Source: Varroa destructor
Taxonomy: Eukaryota; Arthropoda; Arachnida; Mesostigmata; Varroidae
Length of the DNA: 64,000 nt
Assembly (NCBI RefSeq): GCF_002443255.2
Contig: NW_019211454.1
Location: 11,492,248 to 11,556,247, forward strand
Reading direction: 5' to 3'
In this document: positions 60,660-64,000 of the stretch, one piece after another
Numbering within the stretch: the stretch's first letter is position 1
Layout of the letters: every line of letters begins with the position of its first letter
The notes under the pieces: model-generated
Databases searched by the model: none
What the model was told of the DNA's origin: nothing
The model's input: only the letters and a program-made list of their open reading frames with translations
Translations under genes and position numbers: made by a program

Positions 60660-63600
60660 TGCACGCCTTCATCTGAACTAATATTTTTGTGGGCTCGAGC
60701 GATTTCAGCTACACTTTAAAGCCGAACAATATTCAGTATTTCAAATGATGCTCTCGGAACTTTCTCTTAATACCTGTCTCGTTGCTAGCAGATATGAATA
60801 CCAAATAGTGTGAATGTCTAGCGAAGCAAAAGAAAACGGTCGAATTAGAGAGTGATGAACGTTTTTCTCAGAGATCGTATACTAAGCGAGCCAAGGCTTA
60901 GTCTGAAAATGCGCATTACATAGTTATGTATCGTAACATGGAAGCCACGGCTGAGAAATCTTCTTTGGTTCACCCGTCCGTTTCGAGGCGTATGCTACCA
61001 TGTATCGACGGCGAAGTTAACATATGCTCATGCCCACAGTCCTGGTGTTTCAAGACAAATCCAAGTATGTTCTTTTTTTTATCAAACGTATTAGAAAAAT
61101 CATGCACGTAGGAATAAGGCTGAAAAATACATCGAGTAATTGCGAAACATGTAAATATCTACAGCTCTAAAATGTTTAACTAGGATTTCTTTATTGCAAT
61201 TTGAACATCTTCCTTATCCTTATGTGTAATGTAAGGCATTTGTAAGACACTGAATCTTTGAATACGTTTCCAATTGACCCAAACTGAAAACGTACGTTTC
61301 TGCCATCTCAGGTTAGAAAACAAAGCGAGTAGAAATCTCCGATAAATCGTTAGGCTTTTGCCAAAAGGATCAAATACGCCAAAATATAAATCAAAATAAT
61401 CTGACTACATTCAGCCGAACCATCCATTTATCAAACGTAAAATATAGCTGTGAATATGGCGTATGATGAGACGACCCAGTCCCGTTGATTCAGCTTCATG
61501 TGATTTGTAGACATACACTTCATAAGGTAATCTGTTAATGTGCTCCACCGTACCACCTATCAATAGTAGGTTGGACTGAAAGCCCTTAAAAGCCTTCGCT
61601 AGACATGCGCTTTACGATCAGTACCGTTCCGCGCAATGTTTTTTTTCAATAAAAAAACTACTGATATAATTAGATAGGCCTGGAGGTACTAGCGTTTATC
61701 TTAGATTAGAACAAACAGCTGTTAATAGAACAAGTTGGAAGTGCTCATGTTATGTTGTGACTACACGACCCGATCGGTTAATAACATCGACCAGATGTCT
61801 TCGTTCCTATTTAGAACTTGTCAGAAATATATTAGCATATAACATCAGGAAACTAATTAAAATGTGCGTGTAATTAGCATCCTGTAAGATTGTTGCTATG
61901 AGCTCGATATAAACGTCTTAACAGGACAACGAAGGCCGCGGCAGAAATATAAGATTTCCACCTAAAACCGCGCCATACATTATCGATTATTGACAAGGCC
62001 AACCAACGTCCCACATCTAGACTTAGGACGAGTTAGTTACAACTTATGCAAGATATTCTTAGGTCGTTTTCGTTAGGTAGCATTTCACTCGAGAGGCTGT
62101 ACTTGTGCTGCCCATAATAGAAGGAGCCAGTGAGAACTATTTGTATTTCAGCGCATCAACACGTCTTTATTCGGTGGTTTTGGGAAAGCGTCATTTTATC
62201 TTAGAATGGTTGCGGGCCTTGTGCGCGATAATTTCTAAATTGTTCCGTAACTGATCTAATTTATTCGATTAACTTGTTTATTAAATAATCGAGCGTGATC
62301 TGGCATTTGTAGTTATACAGTATTTCAACTCCACGTAATTTTTGTGGAACTTCTTCGTAATAATAGTAACAACTGCGTCTATAGGTTTACAAATAGAAGA
62401 CCATATGGCACTAAAGCGAAAGATTTTCTTATTCCAAGTCATTGTGACGTATAGAATCTGCACTGTTGGAATATTTTCAGAAGGAAACTTACATTTTTAC
62501 TAGCACTTTTGGCTACTTTTTTTTAAAACTGCTGGATAGCTAGCTTGTCGAAATCACTTCTTCCGTATAACATCAAAGACTTGCGCCCACTAGCAGGTCT
62601 TGCAGAGTGCGTCTGAGCCAGCCAGGATCTTTGCGGCCCGCCTAGCTTACCTAAGCAGTATTAGCTCATGCAGCTAGGAAGCTACCGTCATCCGTTACTA
62701 CAATAGCCAACACTCATCAGGGATTATCAGCAGTCATCATGTAAGATTCATTTTCGTAAGTACCGTATGATGACTAACATAGTACGCGTTTAGTTCGCTC
62801 ATATAATTATGGAATACATCATTAATAGAAATAGAAGTATCGATGAACTGCAATCGTTTATTTCAGTTAAAATTGCTTTCCGCTCTACGTGCGGCGTCAA
62901 AAAGTTGTTGCATTTATCACCGCCATAACTGATATCGAGTTCGTATGGAGATTGTCAGCACAAAGATGTACCCATTTACATTGACATGCGATAATTATGC
63001 CTTCGACGAAAATAGCAACCTTCGGGCGATTATGGGATGGCTGTTGGGTCGTACCTTCTAACATCGTGGCTGATCACGCCATCTACCGCCGCCGCCGTTA
63101 TTCCGACCTAAATATAGATGCTCGTCACTTTTTTGGAACCCAACTACCTGAAACGCTCTAGGTCTTTGGCAGAGCAGAGATAAGGATTCTCTTACCTAGT
63201 CTCGAGCCCATACTCGGTCTCTTCCATATTCGTATTGAGTTTCATCTTGTGCTAATAAAATAACATAAATGCATATTATTAGATAAAAAGCGCGAAAGAA
63301 CATGTTTATTTATCGTTCTCTGCGTTTTATGTAAAAAAAAAAAAACAAGAAATACGCTGACTAAAGGAACTTTGGTTTAGCAGCTTTTTCTATAATGCTT
63401 GTAACCTGACAGAAGTATCCATGTAAACTTCGGTGCACGATATTCAGTCTTAGCATTTACAGAGAACACTCATTCTAGGCACTTACTTAGGTCTTGAATG
63501 CCATGTTTAGTAAGAAAGTTACATTTTGAGCAAAACGTTTAGTCTAAAAAATTACACGTGACTACTGATGGGTCTTTCGTATTTCATTTATAGTATGTAG

Positions 63601-64000
63601 TTAGATCGAATTGCACAAATCGTTTAGCTGGCAATTTTTAAGTATAGTGAGGTAGCGACCCAAAAAATATGGGTTCCAATATTTTGATGATTTGGCCGAT
63701 CCGAACCCGAATTTTTCCTACAGAGACGCTCACTGAGCTACGAAATACTATTAAGTTAAGCTGGCTTTACGTATTCCACGTATGGGTAAACCAAATGTTG
63801 CGAGCTTTATGTCCGGCACCGCCGTCAGACCTACCATCACACGGGTGTTTTCCACCATTAGACAAACCGTGTCTACGCCTGGATTCGATCTTAGACCATC
63901 ACGTATCTCCAACATTAACAGGCAAATACGTCACGCACTAGACCATCACGGGGACGTCCTACGTTTACTAAAGAAACAGACATGGAAAGGTCATGGTCGT
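60660..64000. other. Non-coding stretch to the window end
   Basis: Short A and T runs and a (CCG)4 patch (about 63087-63097) are visible. A 90-codon frame at 63669-63941 (+) has an ATG, a Pro/Ser/Leu-rich second half and no recognised domain. No RNA gene or mobile element recognised. Confidence 0.45.

Noticed and set aside
1..64000. CRISPR arrays, bacterial operons, Shine-Dalgarno-led genes
   Set aside because: No regularly spaced repeats or clustered long frames; stop density is that of non-coding eukaryotic DNA.

Overview
This is an AT-rich, gene-sparse stretch of an animal nuclear genome. Three things point to a metazoan: a coding region interrupted by GT-AG introns, several decayed non-LTR retrotransposons of the R1/Jockey kind, and a fossil mariner element. 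The mix of R1-like, Jockey-like, mariner and pogo-like remnants fits an arthropod or another invertebrate. That is inference; no sequence here fixes the species. Almost all open frames have lengths expected by chance at this base composition (the longest listed frame is 143 codons), so open frames alone are weak evidence. No tRNA, rRNA, CRISPR array or bacterial-type operon was found.

The one gene I can name with good confidence lies at 18038-19687 on the + strand. It is a Y-box/cold-shock-domain nucleic-acid-binding protein in three exons, with the cold-shock domain split by an intron inside its first conserved Trp codon. Exons 1 and 2 are secure; the exact third exon is less so.

Mobile DNA: an R1-like reverse transcriptase (RT) fossil on the - strand (about 3403-4400); a LINE RT fossil on the + strand near 25375-25800, inside a longer purine-rich + strand block (about 23400-26600); a mariner transposase N-terminal fossil on the - strand (30001-30357) beside a perfect 15-bp hairpin; a Jockey-like RT fossil on the + strand (about 35060-36215); and a short pogo/Tigger-like helix-turn-helix remnant (43521-43628). 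All are broken by stops or frameshifts.

The most unusual non-coding structure is at 20933-21389. Seven exact GTTACC/GGTAAC hexamers lie within 372 bases, two of them inside a long imperfect palindrome, next to a second 10-bp hairpin. This looks like a clustered protein-binding element.

The rest is intergenic or intronic DNA with microsatellites, homopolymer tracts, short perfect tandem duplications, and a few weak candidate exons and promoters. Those candidates are listed with low confidence and may partly be chance frames.
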